A stretch of DNA of 64,000 nucleotides from Trichopria drosophilae (GCA_030407085.1 CM059582.1:68777501-68841500); one strand, 5' to 3'; shown: positions 22,255 to 33,740, counted from the stretch's first letter. Program-made: numbers and translations. Notes: generated by a model not told the origin, from the sequence alone.

Positions 22255-22795
22255 TCCCCCTCTTAGTTAAAAGTTGGTCCTCCAATGTTGTCAGGTTGGA
22301 TTAATGTGATTTTTGTTAATTCGTCTAGAACGCCCCGAATACATTACGTTCACTTTCATAGATATAACTTATACTATACGAGCTACTGTGGTAAGATATT
22401 TTATATGCTACACTGTCGAAGTTGTGGACCTACATCATGAAAATCGATTTGGCTAGTACTTTCTATATGAATTTCTTTCTACAAGAGTCAGGTTGCATCC
22501 CAGTGGCCGTGCGTCTCTCCCTTTAACATTTAGGTTTACATGCGTGGTTTTATGAAATGCAGGCATGGATCAGTATACTATTAGCTTTCGGCGTGGAGTT
22601 AATAGAAGCGATCTGTGCGGGTTTGAAAAGAAATGGCTGATTTTATTCAAAAGAGTTTTTTTTTTGTACGGGGAAAGAATGGCGTGTGCTTTAGAATAGT
22701 TAGTGTTAGGTGTGGTGAATATTGAATTTCCACTAGGATTAACAACTTGCCTCGAGCTCTCAGAAATTGGTATTGTTGCGGCTATCTTTCCAATA
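22255..22795 (-). other. Remnant of LTR-element interior with polypurine tract
   Basis: The polypurine tract AAGAGGGGGA (minus strand) is at 22255-22264. The rest shows no coding potential and ends at the simple-repeat tail of the non-LTR element that begins at 22796. Confidence 0.45.
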
Positions 22796-23415
22796 TTTAT
22801 TTATTTATTTATTTATTTAATTATCGCTTGAGGTAATCCTCTCTGGCCAACCATATAAGAATATACATAGAAAAATACAAATTTGTATGTAAATAATTTC
22901 ATGTTTACAGTATGTTGAATCGATTTCAGCTCGGGGAGTGAGGTTAACACAAAGTCATGGGCTAACTTAAGATTACAATATTAGCTATGTAACTGTTATA
23001 TCTTATGAGCTAAATTAGTTCTACTTATAGATAACTAAAACTAGTCTATTGGTTCGCGATATAATGTAAATAGTCTACTCTAAAATAGAAAATAATGGGG
23101 AGTTTTGATTTGAAAAACAACAGAAAAAGCTTGGTTTTGAATTCCGCAATGCTCGAGCAATCCTTAATAGATGATGGCAATGCATTCCATAGCCTTGATG
23201 ACGTAATAAGGAAGGAACTCGCAAATTTGGCAGACTTATGAGTGGGAATTATAAGTTCATTAGTTACGGAACACGGTAGATGCCTATTCGTTACTTCGCA
23301 TAATGTATTGTGAACGTAATTATGAAGGAGTCCCCGTACAGAAAAGATTATAGGTGATAATCCCTATGAAGTAAAGCCTTCGGGACGTTGCATTTCACCA
23401 TCCCAATTTTTCTCG

Positions 23416-24825
23416 CTAAGGTGTAATGTGGACATCCCTTCTAAGACCAAAAATAAATCGGATCCCAGAATTCTGCAGTCGTTCGACCTTAACTTTCAAG
23501 GTTGAATTTATATCATTGTATACTGCCGAGCAATAATCAAAGTATGGTATAATAAGGGTTGATACCAATTGCTGACGAAGGAAAGTGGGTAGTACATTTT
23601 TGTTGGCTCTTAGCTGTCTTAATATGCTGTACGCTCTATTCGATATCTGGATAATGTGTTCATTCCAGGAAAGTGTAGAATCGAAGATTACTCCAAGATT
23701 TTTAGTAGATCTTACCCAAGGAACCACGCAGCCACGTACACTAATGGGAGTCAATGTATCCGAGTATAACAACTTCACATAGTAAGCGTTGCTCACCATT
23801 ATATATTTTGTTTTACTGAAGTTGTTCACTAGCTTGTTTTCGTCAGCCCATTTACAAAACATTTCTGCATCAGACGAAATTCGACTATTAGCAGTCAATT
23901 TCATGAGGGTAGCAGCTGAGATATATTGGCGTATCATCAGCGTAAATCATGTGATGAGAGTGTTGAAGAACTGTATGTAAGTCATTCATAAATATGGAGA
24001 AAAGCAGAGGCCCCAATACAGAACCTTGAGGAACTCCAGCGTTGGTGAACCTCCACGATGAGAGCTCGCCAGTAATATCGAATACAGCTTGAGACCTGCC
24101 TGATAAATAAGAAGCAAACCAAGCTAGGACAAAAGGCGAAAAATTATCGATTTTCATCTTATAGATAAGAATTTTATGATCTACAAGGTCAAATGCCTTG
24201 CTGAAATCAAACAGTAAAATAATCACAATCATCCGATTATCAATAAACACAGTTTGGGTACTGTAGCCTTTACGGAAATCTGACTGTTGCGAATCAAACC
24301 AATTATTTTCATTTAGAAAGTTTACTGTCATATTGTAGACAAGCCTTTCGGTAATTTTGGAGAAAGAACATAGAATCGCAATCAATCTATAATCTGAAGA
24401 TCCAGTTGGATTCTTAACCTTTTTTATGGGCACCGTGATAGATTTTTTCCAGTTGGACGGAAACGTTGCTGTGCTGAAAGAAAGGTTAATTAGGTCGACC
24501 ATAAATGGTGCTACTGCTGGAAAAGCTTTGACTAGAAAGCCATTCGGAATACCATCGATACCCTTAGCTTCAGTGCGACACATTTAGCCAGATCAGTTAT
24601 TGTTATATTAGTGAAATACAAGAAGTTCTCATCATATTCCTGAGTTAGCATAGATTTGATGAGTTCTGATTGAAGGCCGCAATAAGCCGATGTGAGTGAG
24701 GCATGGTAGTTATTGATTTCGTCAGCAGAGCAGCACAAAGAAGAAGAGTTGTTAGATTTAGGGACTCCCGGAGTACCGAGCCTGAGGTGTTGCAGCCCAG
24801 TCCAGATTGCGATGTACCCAGTCAT
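23416..24825 (-). pseudogene. ORF2 reverse transcriptase, broken
   Basis: Frames 24825-24532, 24583-23888 and 23937-23416 together cover the RT domain. Visible motifs are SDYRLIAILCSFSKITERLV, a mutated SDFRKGYSTQT, FDFSKAFDLVDHK, GVPQGSVLGPLLFS and MIYADDTPIYLSC, followed by the thumb (VRGCVVPWVRSTKNLGVIFD). The YADD active site is preserved but at least two frameshifts and further 3' stops make it non-functional. The sequence wording parallels copy 1 throughout. Confidence 0.85.
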
Positions 24826-25385
24826 GAATGAGGGGTAGCCTTTTCATGCGGTCGCACCAAAAATCAGGGTCGGCAGGGAGGGATGACGGGAGAGAGGGAA
24901 TACTTTTGCGGAGATTTCGCATGGGGATCGAACTTGATCATCGTTCAAGATCGCGGGGGTCATTCGCGTGGAGGACTGAACAGCCGTGTTCATAGCGAAC
25001 GCTAATTCGGGAAGGTGCACGTCCCAGTCACGATGGTCGTGCGATACGAATGCACTCATCATCGTTTTGAGAGTTCGGTTGACTCGCTCAACCGGGTTGG
25101 CCTGTACATGGTACGGGGGAATAGGGGTGGAGGTGATGCCTAAGTCTGCGAGGTGAGACAATATATGTTTATTGTCGTACTGTTTGGCATTATCTGTCAG
25201 AAAATACTTCGGGCAGCCCCATCATTTATTACTAAATTCATAATAATAAATGCAAAACACTCATAATCGCGGGACCAGTAGCCGTGCGAAGGGGCTTAAC
25301 CTCGATATATTTCGTGAACATATCCTGGATAACAATTAAATATTGATTTTGCCTTCTACTCGGGGGGAATGGCCCCATGATGTCG
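24786..25385 (-). pseudogene. Gypsy-type integrase fragment inside the non-LTR ORF2
   Basis: On the minus strand it reads DIMGPFPPSRRQNQYLIVIQ, DMFTKYIEVKPLRTATG, then after a frame break a FSDR.CQTVRQ-like stretch, ITSTPIPPYHVQANPVERVN, RTLKTMMSAF and MNTAVQSSTRMTPA, ending in a degenerate MKRLPLIHDWV ... QARY tail. That is the core and C-terminal part of a Gypsy/Ty3 integrase. The non-LTR frame runs up to it (KELRNLEL) and resumes after it (GVPKSNNSS). No LTRs, primer site or RT accompany it. Confidence 0.75.
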
Positions 25386-27092
25386 TAACTCCAAATTGCG
25401 CAGTTCCTTCCACATTCGACTCGAAGTACCAACGACAGATAGCCTGTTATAATAATAATTGCTCCATGCATTTTTATTAAGCTTGTTTAGTTCAAACAAC
25501 CGGTTTTAAGTTGTGCATCAAGTGTTCTACAGTAAACTCTTAAGATAGTATCACGCTCAGCTTTCAATAATCGAAGTTCCGTAGTGATCCACGGCGCGGG
25601 CTTATGTCTTGGTACAAATGTTATTTTCGGAGCATGACGATCAAAGACTGACGCAAGCCGTAATGAAATAATTTGCGATAGTTTATTAACATCACTACAG
25701 TTGTTTGTTGTTTTAGTAAAATCACTCTAGTCATAATTATCAAGATCATCAAGCAAGCGAGAACAGTTAAATTTCCGATAATCCCTACACGTTATATAGA
25801 GAGGAGGTGCTTGTACTCTGATATTATAGTCAATTGAAATTAGATCGTGACCGTAAACAAATGGTAAATTGACCTGAGAGCTGGATAAGACATTATCGCT
25901 GCTGTCTACTAAACAATGATCAATCCAGGAATCTGCTAATGAGCTATGAAAAGTGTTCTTAACCCTTACAAGCACAGTGTCGATCCAGATCGACACCTTT
26001 TTGTAATGCATTTTTTTACATATTTCAGGTAATTATTAATCAATTTTCTTGCAACTTTTTACTTCATACCTTAGAAAACATGTTAGGAAACATAAATAAA
26101 TCAATATTTATCATTAATTATTATGTTACAATTGTTTAAATAATTAACAAATTGTAAATTTTATGAATTTTTTCACAAAAAATGTATGCTGAGACGAAAA
26201 CGTCACTCAAACATGACGAAACTGGGTACTCGGGGGTTTTTGGGGTCCCTGATTACGAATCTGGACTCAGATTTTCAAAATTCAATATGGCGGATCCAAA
26301 ATAGCGGACCGAAATGTGGAAAAGTTACTTGATTGATATGAAACTGGGTACTCGAGGATTTTCGGGGTCGCTGATTACGAATCTGAACGCAAATTTTCAA
26401 TATTCAAAATGGCGAATTCAATATAGCATACCCGAATGTTAAAATGTCATAATTCGCGGCTGTAAAAATCACCTGTATTCGTCGTTTAGTTTTAAATTAT
26501 TTACCAATAATATTGCCTAAAAATACAAAAAAAATATAACAAAAAGTACAAAAAAAATGGAGACAATAATTCCAGTTTCATCAGTCGATCAAGTAGATCT
26601 TTCACATTTCGGTCCGCCATTTTGGATTCGCCATAATGAATTTTGAAAATCTGAGATCAGATTCGTAATCAGCGATCCCGTAAACCCCCGAGTAAAGATT
26701 TTCAGCCATTTTCCGCGTAAGGAAAAATGTATGCTTCAAAGGGTTAAAGGGTACAATTTGTAGAGAATGTTCAGTTGCGAACTCCTTTAGTTTAAGTGAA
26801 TCACTGTTATCCCGGTTTAAATTAATGTTAAAGTCTCCCATGACAATAATTTTATTATAATTGGATCTTAATTTCTGAAAAGTTTAAAAAAATAGCTGGA
26901 GTGATTTTCTAGGCGGACTGTGGACGACTATTACTAAAATCGGTGGCAGACGAGGCGGTGCAACTTCGACGAAGATAAATTCTGCAGGAGTTAATGACTG
27001 AGAGTCAGAAGTAAGTAATGTTCTAAACTTCAAATGTTGGTGTATGTACATAGCTACACCACCTCCTTTGCCATATGCACGGTCATTACGAA
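25386..27092 (-). pseudogene. ORF2 endonuclease C-terminal half and linker, split by a TTAA MITE
   Basis: Right of the MITE the frame gives MGDFNINLNRDNSDSLKLKE and ATEHSLQIVPF; left of it FHSSLADSWIDHCLVDSSDN, then the RHKPAPWITTELR linker and KNAWSNYYYNRL. The two halves abut exactly at the TTAA, as the aligned ORF2 of copy 1 (QIVPFNATFHSS) shows. Residues typical of AP-like endonucleases (GDFN, SWIDH) are present. Confidence 0.8.
25963..26743 (+). mobile_element. TTAA-flanked piggyBac-type MITE, family B, copy 2
   Basis: The 781-bp element is bounded by TTAA at 25959-25962 and 26744-26747, starts CCCTTACAAGCACAG and ends CTTCAAAGGG. It matches copy 1 over most of its length, including the palindrome (25976-25997) and the ~119-bp modules. 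Removing it with one TTAA rejoins the retrotransposon frame ...QIVPF / K / NTFHS..., which proves both the boundaries and the target duplication. Its only long frames belong to the host element or are chance. Confidence 0.92.
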
Positions 27093-28322
27093 TCAGATTA
27101 TAATTTTCAAGATCAAATAACAATTTTCAGATAGGTGATTAAGCCACGTTTCAGAGATAAGTATTATGTGGAAAAAGTTAGATCTAAAATAATCGCGAAG
27201 TTCATTTAATTTATTGTTTGCACTCAAGGATTGAACATTAATGTGACAGATGCGCAGAGAATCATAATTTAGGCTGTTTGCGGATCTTGAAATCGGGACC
27301 GTATTCGGAGTACTAGTTGACAGTTGCACTGAAGTATTGGTGGACGATGTAGGTTGGCGTAATTTAGCGATATTCTTCAGTTCCTCGACAGACGCAATCT
27401 CCGAAACTGGGGCACCTCTTGATGATCGATAACACACAATACCGCGATTGATGTAGACAAATTTGTTGGAGTCATTCTTGAATAAATCACGTCATTGTTT
27501 TAAAAGTTGCAGTGTTTCATATGGTAGATGCTCATTTATATACTGTCGGCAAGCAGGTAATGTTTCATCAATGTCTTTTGAATTAATCGTTTTGCGAGTT
27601 TGCATGCTGCTAATAAAACTGGTACGAATTTGAGACGCAGAGAACTTTATGATGGTAGTAGGTGGACTGTCATACTCAGTGATAACTTCACTTTGAGTCG
27701 AGTTTTGCACAGTTACATTCCCTGAGTTGCTTTTCGATTTAGGTTGCATACGAATAGCAGATAAAATGTCCCGGTCATCAAGCCGTATTTTTAGAGCTAG
27801 AGCTATGCGCACTGTTACCGATCGAAGATGTTCATTTGTACTAGTGGGAAAATTCGATAGAACCAAATCGCAGTTTCGATTCTCGTAGCCCATTCTTAAC
27901 CAATCCAGCTGTTGTTTGCGTCCAGATATCGTCAGGGATTCAACAGACTTCTCAATCTTGTCCACGTTTTCTTGTATATTAAGAGGTTTGTCCAGTTTGT
28001 CGTTTGTTGAGATATTATATTGTTCCTGTTTATCAACATATAACTTAAACCAGGCAGGTGCCGCATGTGACGGATCAAGATATTCAGAATCGACAGAAGA
28101 TTAACTTGCCGATCTTAATAGGCGAGGTGGTTGTAATAGCGTTTCACCGGCTCTTTTTCTCCCTTTACGTGTGCTAGCAATACAACATATTAGCATACCG
28201 TTAATTGCATATCCACTTTGAGCCGGCACGCAGTCTTTGTGAAATGTGGACTTACAAATGCCATATTCAATTTGAAGATCCTCCTCAATATCAGCCTTGC
28301 AAGTTGTGCATAGATTATTCAT
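27093..28322 (-). pseudogene. ORF1 fused in frame to the endonuclease N-terminus, with two stops
   Basis: Starts MNNLCTTCKADIEED with a PHD-like finger (CTTC, YGICKSTFHKDC) as in copy 1. Stops occur after LLRSAS and after ETLQLLKQ (TGA). The FP25-like region is clear (NCDLVLSNFPTST, TTIIKFSASQIRTSF, YINEHLPYETLQLL, FVYINRGIVCY). From RGAPVSEIASVEEL the frame continues without a stop into LRICHINVQSLSANNKLNEL and IILISETWLN, the N-terminal endonuclease motifs. Where copy 1 has TGA, this copy has TTA. An active form of the element might therefore use one long frame, or a TGA that is read through or re-initiated. Confidence 0.75.
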
Positions 28323-28560
28323 ATTGTCGTATATATAGTGTCGTAAAACAGCGGTAAATATTTACAAGTTCCAAATTTTCACAACTCGTTACCGGAGCAC
28401 GCAAAAGCATGTGCGATAAATAGAGAAGGGATACGCGTGAACCGAACGCGTTTCTTATCTGCGTAGACAACACATACAAGGATACCACAGGGCAGCTTAT
28501 AGGCAATTCTGTGACGAAGCGAGGAGTGGTGACTATCTTATACCAATATCTTCATAACAC

Positions 28561-29584
28561 TATTTTAATGTTGTATACACATGTAACACTGATTTGCAAT
28601 GAAATGAGGCATGCGCAATGCGTCTGCTCAAAGTCGCCACGTGTCGACCCGGCCTAAGCAACGGCTCAACGAACGCTACTTGATTATTTTGTAATTATCA
28701 CAGAAGTATTTAATTATCAGTCACGCCCAATTATGTAGGGAATGAAACACAAATCTGCGCGCTCAAAAACTCCAAGTTCTGGACAAATGTTAGCCACTTT
28801 AACTACTATTTTAAGGTTTTAAGACAGAGCAAGTAAATAAACGACCGCACTCCTCGGAATCTAATTAATTATCAATTATCAATATGACATTTTGACAATT
28901 TGATCTATATGTGGTTGGTAAGTTTTCTTCTGTTCATACTTTCGTTGTACATGTTAATCACTACGAATACAAAAGCGGATACTTTTTTTGCTATATACGC
29001 AACATTTTTCAGTATGTAAACGTTTATTACACAATTTTTTTTTTGTTTTTTTCCTAAAATTTGTCGAAGTTTTACGTAAAATGTCGTACAGAGTTGTCTT
29101 TTTTCGAGCGGAACGCAATTCTATGATTTTTCGAGTGGGATGATTACTACTGCAACAAATTTAATTTTGTTATTAACATGCAGATTTTATTTGTAATCTC
29201 ATAACTGCTTAGGTTCTTTGAAAAAGAGAAAAAGGAAGAAAAAAATTAATAAATTTAATTTGTTTTACAAATTTAAAGAAAATAATAAAGTATTAACAAA
29301 AAGAATTGTTTTGTAGTTTTTATTCGCTAGTGATAAAAGTTAATTGAGGATATTCGCTTGTTGATTATGATACAGTCTTTTGAAGAATTTACAATATCTT
29401 ACATGCTGTTTTCTCTTGTAGCTTATACATAATGGTTATTATTTCTAAGTTGTGTGGATCGTTTATACTCTATTGTCTGTGATTTGAGTTAATTAAATAA
29501 TGAGTGTAATCTCAGTTATCGATGAGCAAGTTCCAAAAATTGCGCTTCTTTGGAATAAATTCGATTTGCTGTATTAAGATATAA
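28561..29584. other. AT-rich spacer
   Basis: No gene, element end or repeat was recognised in this kilobase. Confidence 0.45.
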
Positions 29585-30165
29585 AAAGTTATAAACTGTT
29601 ATTACGTAAGCGAAGATTTTTGAGGTCGATGATTACGAATTTGTCATCAAAATTCCAAAATTTAAAATGGCCGATCCAATATGGCGAACCAAAATTCCAA
29701 AAACTTTAGCCGAAAGTCAGCAGTACGGGATTGTCGGGTTCGCTGATTATGAATATGTCATCAGATTTTCAAAATCCAAAATGGCATATCCAATATGGCG
29801 GACTAAATTCCGAAACTTTATTCGATTTACGTGAAACTTGGTACTTGTGGGTTTTCGAGGCCTCTGACTACGTTTGGAAATGACAACGTGTGCGTTGTCA
29901 GTTTTTCTAAATTTAAAATGGCCAATCCACCATCGCGCCATATCGGTTCCGCCATTTTGGATTTTGAGAGTCTGACAACATTTTCATAATCAACGAACCC
30001 GAGAAGCCCCTAGTACTGACTTTCGGCGAAATCGGCTAAAGTATCGAATTTTGTTTCGCCATATTGGATCGGCCATTTTAAATTTTAGAATTTAGACGAC
30101 AAATTCGTAATCAGCGACCTCGAAAACCCTCGATTACGTAATACCAGTTTATAACTTGTTATATT
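29585..30165. repeat. Palindromic repeat built from the ~119-bp module
   Basis: Arms of about 270 bp face each other around 29935: AGTTATAAACTG(T/G)TATTACGTAA at 29589 recurs inverted at about 30140-30163, and AAAATGGCCGATCCAATATGG at 29665 recurs inverted near 30060. The modules are diverged from those in the TTAA elements, and the ends do not carry TTAA-CCC. It may be an old foldback derivative of the same superfamily. Confidence 0.7.
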
Positions 30166-31014
30166 TTACGAGAAATCGAACTTATTCGAAAAAACGCAAT
30201 TTTCGTCTTTGCGCGTCGATAACTCGGTCAAAACTAAAAATTTATAAAAAGTGCAAGAGGACTTTTCGTCTTATTTTTACGCCCTGGAATATACCCGCTC
30301 AGTCATGGGACACCCTGTATACACATTCAATGCACAAAGAAATAACATACCATTTTTTATAAAATTTTTCTGCGAAATGTGTTTTAACTTCCCCTACTTC
30401 TGGAATTGCAGAGAATGATTTTTTCGCGAAGCAGTGAAATAAATGTCTCCTCATTTTTTATAGAATCGCATATTTCAATATTAACGTGCTCTGAGAATAT
30501 GACCCCGGCGGTTCTGCATGGTTTTAAATGGAATCAGTCATTAATCGTTTACAGAGTGAAAATTATAAAGTCTTCTTCAAAATCGTATTCGTGAAGACAG
30601 TTCTCCTTTTGTAAAATGACATATTCGTCATTCTGAAACGAAATACCTATAAAAAAATAGTAACACTCATTTTTTCTTCTAACCTATAAAAATAAAATAA
30701 ACGTACTCCAAAAGGTGTCTTGACAAAAATTTTCCACTCTTTTCGGGCTCAAAATTAAAAACTCGTATATATGCTCAGTTATGTACATCTTTATGTGAGA
30801 AACAATGATAACAGCGGGGTTTCCTCGTACGAAGCATTAGTTGAATAATGTAGACAAATAATAATTTCAATTCTTATGTTGCATTTTTATCTCTTTTTTC
30901 CAATATTTATCTTTCTTTTTGTAATTTTAAATGCTCTTGTATTTTTGCGTTGTTACTTGTAAAATACCAAGTGTTCCATTTAATTATAAATAAATAAATA
31001 AATAAATAAAACGA
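30166..31014. other. Spacer containing one ACCCTGTATA-type repeat end
   Basis: The segment CAGTCATGGGACACCCTGTATAC at about 30290-30312 is the end of an interspersed repeat. Just before it is TTCGTCTTTGCGCGTCGATA. The rest is AT-rich, and a TAAATAAATAAATAAA run is at 30989-31008. No gene is seen. Confidence 0.45.
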
Positions 31015-31400
31015 ACCATGAGACCACTCCGGGAATTCTGCACATTTTGTATTATTTTATTATTATATATTTATTATTATATTTTTATTATTTGTAGATT
31101 ATTCGATAAGAACGAGATATACAAATATTATTTTTTTTTTTTTTCGTTTTACTTTTTGATGTTACTTTACTGTATTTTATTTTATTCTACTTTATTCTAT
31201 TTTATTTTGTTTCATTTTATTTTATTGTATATAATTTTATTTTATTTTATTTTTTTTTTCTTTACTTTATTTTACTTCACTGTATTTTGTTTTATTATAT
31301 TTAATTATATTTTATTCTACTTTACTCCATTTCATTTTATTTTATTTGGTGCCACTACATTTTCCATTTTACTTTTCATCCGAAGCGACGAATTGAAAGT
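31015..31400 (+). repeat. Degenerate (TTTTA)n low-complexity tract
   Basis: Repeated TTTTATTTTA, TTTTACTTTA and TTCTATTTTA words fill about 31140-31375. Shorter complementary tracts (AATAAAAT and AATGAAAT words) lie at 32035-32090 and 37070-37190. The 130-codon Phe/Tyr-rich frame here is a product of the repeat, not a gene. Confidence 0.9.
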
Positions 31401-32159
31401 GCAATTATAATATTAGACGTAATGTAAATATTAGAAAAAATAATTTAGATTTTTTGTTTATTTTGCAGACTAATACTGTAATTTTAAACATGAAAGTAAA
31501 TTATAGTAGTAAATTAATATTAATGAAAAAAAATTTTCTTCTTAGAATTTTATAACATAGCAAAATATACAAAATGTAATCGTTTCTTAAAAATTATGAA
31601 ATTATTATACCATTTGTCGGGAAACTAATATGGGACAACGTTTCTGAAATGTCCAGGAAAAAAGAAAGTTATCCGATTTGGTCAAAATTTTAGTAAAATG
31701 TCGTTGTTCGTGAAAGTCTAAATCTCAAGTATTGTTGAATTTAAGGGGATGCCATACAGGTCGGGCGCTAATTCAGTAATTTACGTTTAAAAATCTAAAT
31801 TAGAAAAGACTAAATCGATTTATCAAGCACACTTTGTAACCACTTTATGTAATCGTCTAAAAAATATTAATGAAATTTGTTAAGAATTGACCGAGAGATT
31901 TCAGAAAAACATGATTTTTCTTTATTTAAAGTAATTGTACACAGCAATTTTCATCAAAAGTAATAACAGAAATCGTTTCGTAAGAAATAAATTAATTACA
32001 AAATTAAATTATAACAGACAAAATGTATTGGCATCGAATAAAATAAAATGCAATAGAATAAAATACAATAAAATATAATGAAATGAAATATTGGAGCAAA
32101 TGATAAAGAGTCATTTTATATTATCCTTCTCCTTTTTTATTTTTTATTTTTTACTTTTT
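31401..32159. other. AT-rich spacer
   Basis: No gene is seen. The right edge (32125-32159) is a T-rich stretch directly touching copy 1 of the segmental duplication. Confidence 0.45.
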
Positions 32160-32837
32160 GTTCGGGAAATAGGGCTTTATGTTGGACTGTATATGGCGCA
32201 AGTGCAATTAATAAATAGAGATCACCCCTGGCCCCGGGGGAAGGGGGTATGAATGATGAGAGAGCCGTCCGTCTCCTATTTCTAAGACAGCCGTCAACCG
32301 AACAATTAACTCGGGCAAGAAATGTCACGCACAATATAAACCTGCTTAATCACTACGAGATTGCTGATGTTTCTTCCCGGGCCCGCTCACGGACTCGTCA
32401 GTGGGGCTACGAGAAGCGGGCCCTGCCCCAGACATCGCATGTGCAAATATATGTAAATATATAACCGGCGACTCAGTCATGTGTACTCCCTTCTCACATG
32501 CATGGGTGTTCAACCTGTAACGGGGGGGGGGGGGGGGGGGGGTTCCTAACCGACCCCAAGCAACCCTTTTTTGTGATTATATCCCGAACACTTTTTATCT
32601 TTTATTTTTTAAACAAATGTTTTCTGAAGAAGGCCCAAAACCAGGCTGAATTACATGTATTTTCATGTCAAAATCGATTAATTTGGATTGAGACTCATCC
32701 GCCGGCGTGCCGTTTAAATTTCAGCGGCTCCGCGGGGAATCGATCGCCCAACCAGCGCGTGCGCTGGATTTATTCTAAATCTGTGAACACTGAGCTGAAC
32801 CATTTGGGAACGCACGCGATACATACATATGTAAATA

Positions 32838-33023
32838 CTAGGGTGAGTCAAAATATTATATATGTACTTTAATCTCTTTGAGCCACCTCTAATTGACCTA
32901 AAATCGCATTGGCCGAAGAGGAAGAAGTTTTATTTTTTTTGTTTTCTGCTCTTCGTCTTCGGCCCATGCAATTTTCGGTCATTCATAGGTCTCTCAAAGA
33001 GGTTTTATTTTGACTCACCCCAG
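32838..33023. mobile_element. TA-flanked hairpin MITE (CTRGGGTGAGTC ends), copy 1
   Basis: Ends are CTAGGGTGAGTCAAAATA and the complement of CTGGGGTGAGTCAAAATAAA, flanked by TA at 32836-32837 and 33024-33025. Arms of about 80 bp pair imperfectly around GGCCGAAGAGGAAG. The TA target duplication fits Tc1/mariner-type MITEs. The same insertion is shared by the second duplication copy at 37636, so it predates the duplication. Confidence 0.75.
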
Positions 33024-33035
33024 TACATACATATA

Positions 33036-33360
33036 CAGGGCGGCCGATTTATCTGAAGACATCGAAATATCTCGAGAACTATACACAGAATCAAAAAAGT
33101 TGTCGGATGAAAGTTGTTCGACACGAAGGGGGGCATCCAGTGATAATTAAATTTACCCCCTCCCCCATCCCCTGGGGGTGGAGTGGGGGCAAAAACATTA
33201 AAACTTAAATAGGAACCCCCAGTTTTTATTGCAGATTTGGATTCTCCGGAAAAAAGTACACCAATTTGACCTAGGAGCTATTGCATTTTGGTTCACAGGT
33301 GGCGCTGTAATCGATAAAATCCAAATTTATCTGAAGACATTGAAATACCTCGAGATGTTG
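33036..33360 (+). mobile_element. ACAGGGTGGCCGA-type repeat, single unit
   Basis: Starts CAGGGCGGCCGATTTATCTG and runs to about GAGATGTTG. Comparison with the empty site in copy 2 (catacataTATAtgtatgcaac) shows an insertion of about 325 bp with a TA or TATA duplication. It contains GGGGGTGGAGTGGGGGCAAA and CACAGGTGGCGCTGTAATCG, as do the copies at 46.0-46.5 and 48.6-49.0 kb. It is non-coding. Confidence 0.8.
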
Positions 33361-33432
33361 TATATGTATGCAACAGCTGCGGTTTATATACGGGATATAC
33401 GGAGTGCAACGTATCCTTTCCAGGTTTGACAA

Positions 33433-33740
33433 GGTGAAACGAGTCGTGCAGCCGTAACCACGATCGTATGGTGGAGCTCTATGGCTGAGTGCGGCATCTC
33501 TTTTCGCTTTATGGATGATTATGAGGGTTAGAAGGTGGGGTGTTATGTTAATGAGCGATGAGTAGGCGAGGAGGGGTGAAGTTATGCATGGTGAAACGAG
33601 TCGTGCAGCCGTAACCACGATCGTATGGTGGAGCTCTATGGCCGAGTGCGCCATCTCCTTTCTCTCTACTGACGATTATGAGGGTGAAAAGGTAGTGAGC
33701 AATGTTAATGAGCGATGAGTAGGTGAAGAGGGGTGCATGA
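33433..33740 (+). repeat. Tandem duplication, 157-bp unit, two copies
   Basis: GGTGAAACGAGTCGTGCAGC starts at 33433 and again at 33590; both copies continue with CGTAACCACGATCGTATGG and end with AATGAGCGATGAGTAGG. It sits exactly where copy 1 of the segmental duplication stops matching copy 2. Confidence 0.9.

Larger units (their letters stand above)
22796..28560 (-). mobile_element. CR1-like non-LTR retrotransposon, copy 2, hit by two insertions
   Basis: Same family as 2655-6740. The 3' tail is a TTTA repeat on the plus strand at about 22796-22822. The minus-strand order from the right is leader, ORF1 (start 28322), endonuclease, RT and 3' UTR. Unlike copy 1 it keeps the N-terminal endonuclease. 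It carries a Gypsy integrase fragment at about 24786-25385 and a TTAA MITE at 25963-26743, and several stops and frameshifts. Its right boundary is approximate. Confidence 0.85.
32160..33427 (+). repeat. Segmental duplication, copy 1
   Basis: This stretch aligns with 36188-37897 in the same direction, from TTCGGGAAATAGGGCTTTAT to GTGCAACGTATC(C/G)TTTCCAGG. Identity is very high apart from blocks present in only one copy. Copy 1 lacks two blocks of about 300 and 480 bp found in copy 2 and has a ~325-bp repeat (33036-33360) that copy 2 lacks. It includes a run of about 22 G at 32521. Copy 1 ends just before the place where the first exon of the small gene begins in copy 2. Confidence 0.9.

Noticed and set aside
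31018..31410. 130-codon Phe/Tyr-rich open frame
   Set aside because: It is the translation of a TTTTA-type low-complexity tract with no domain.
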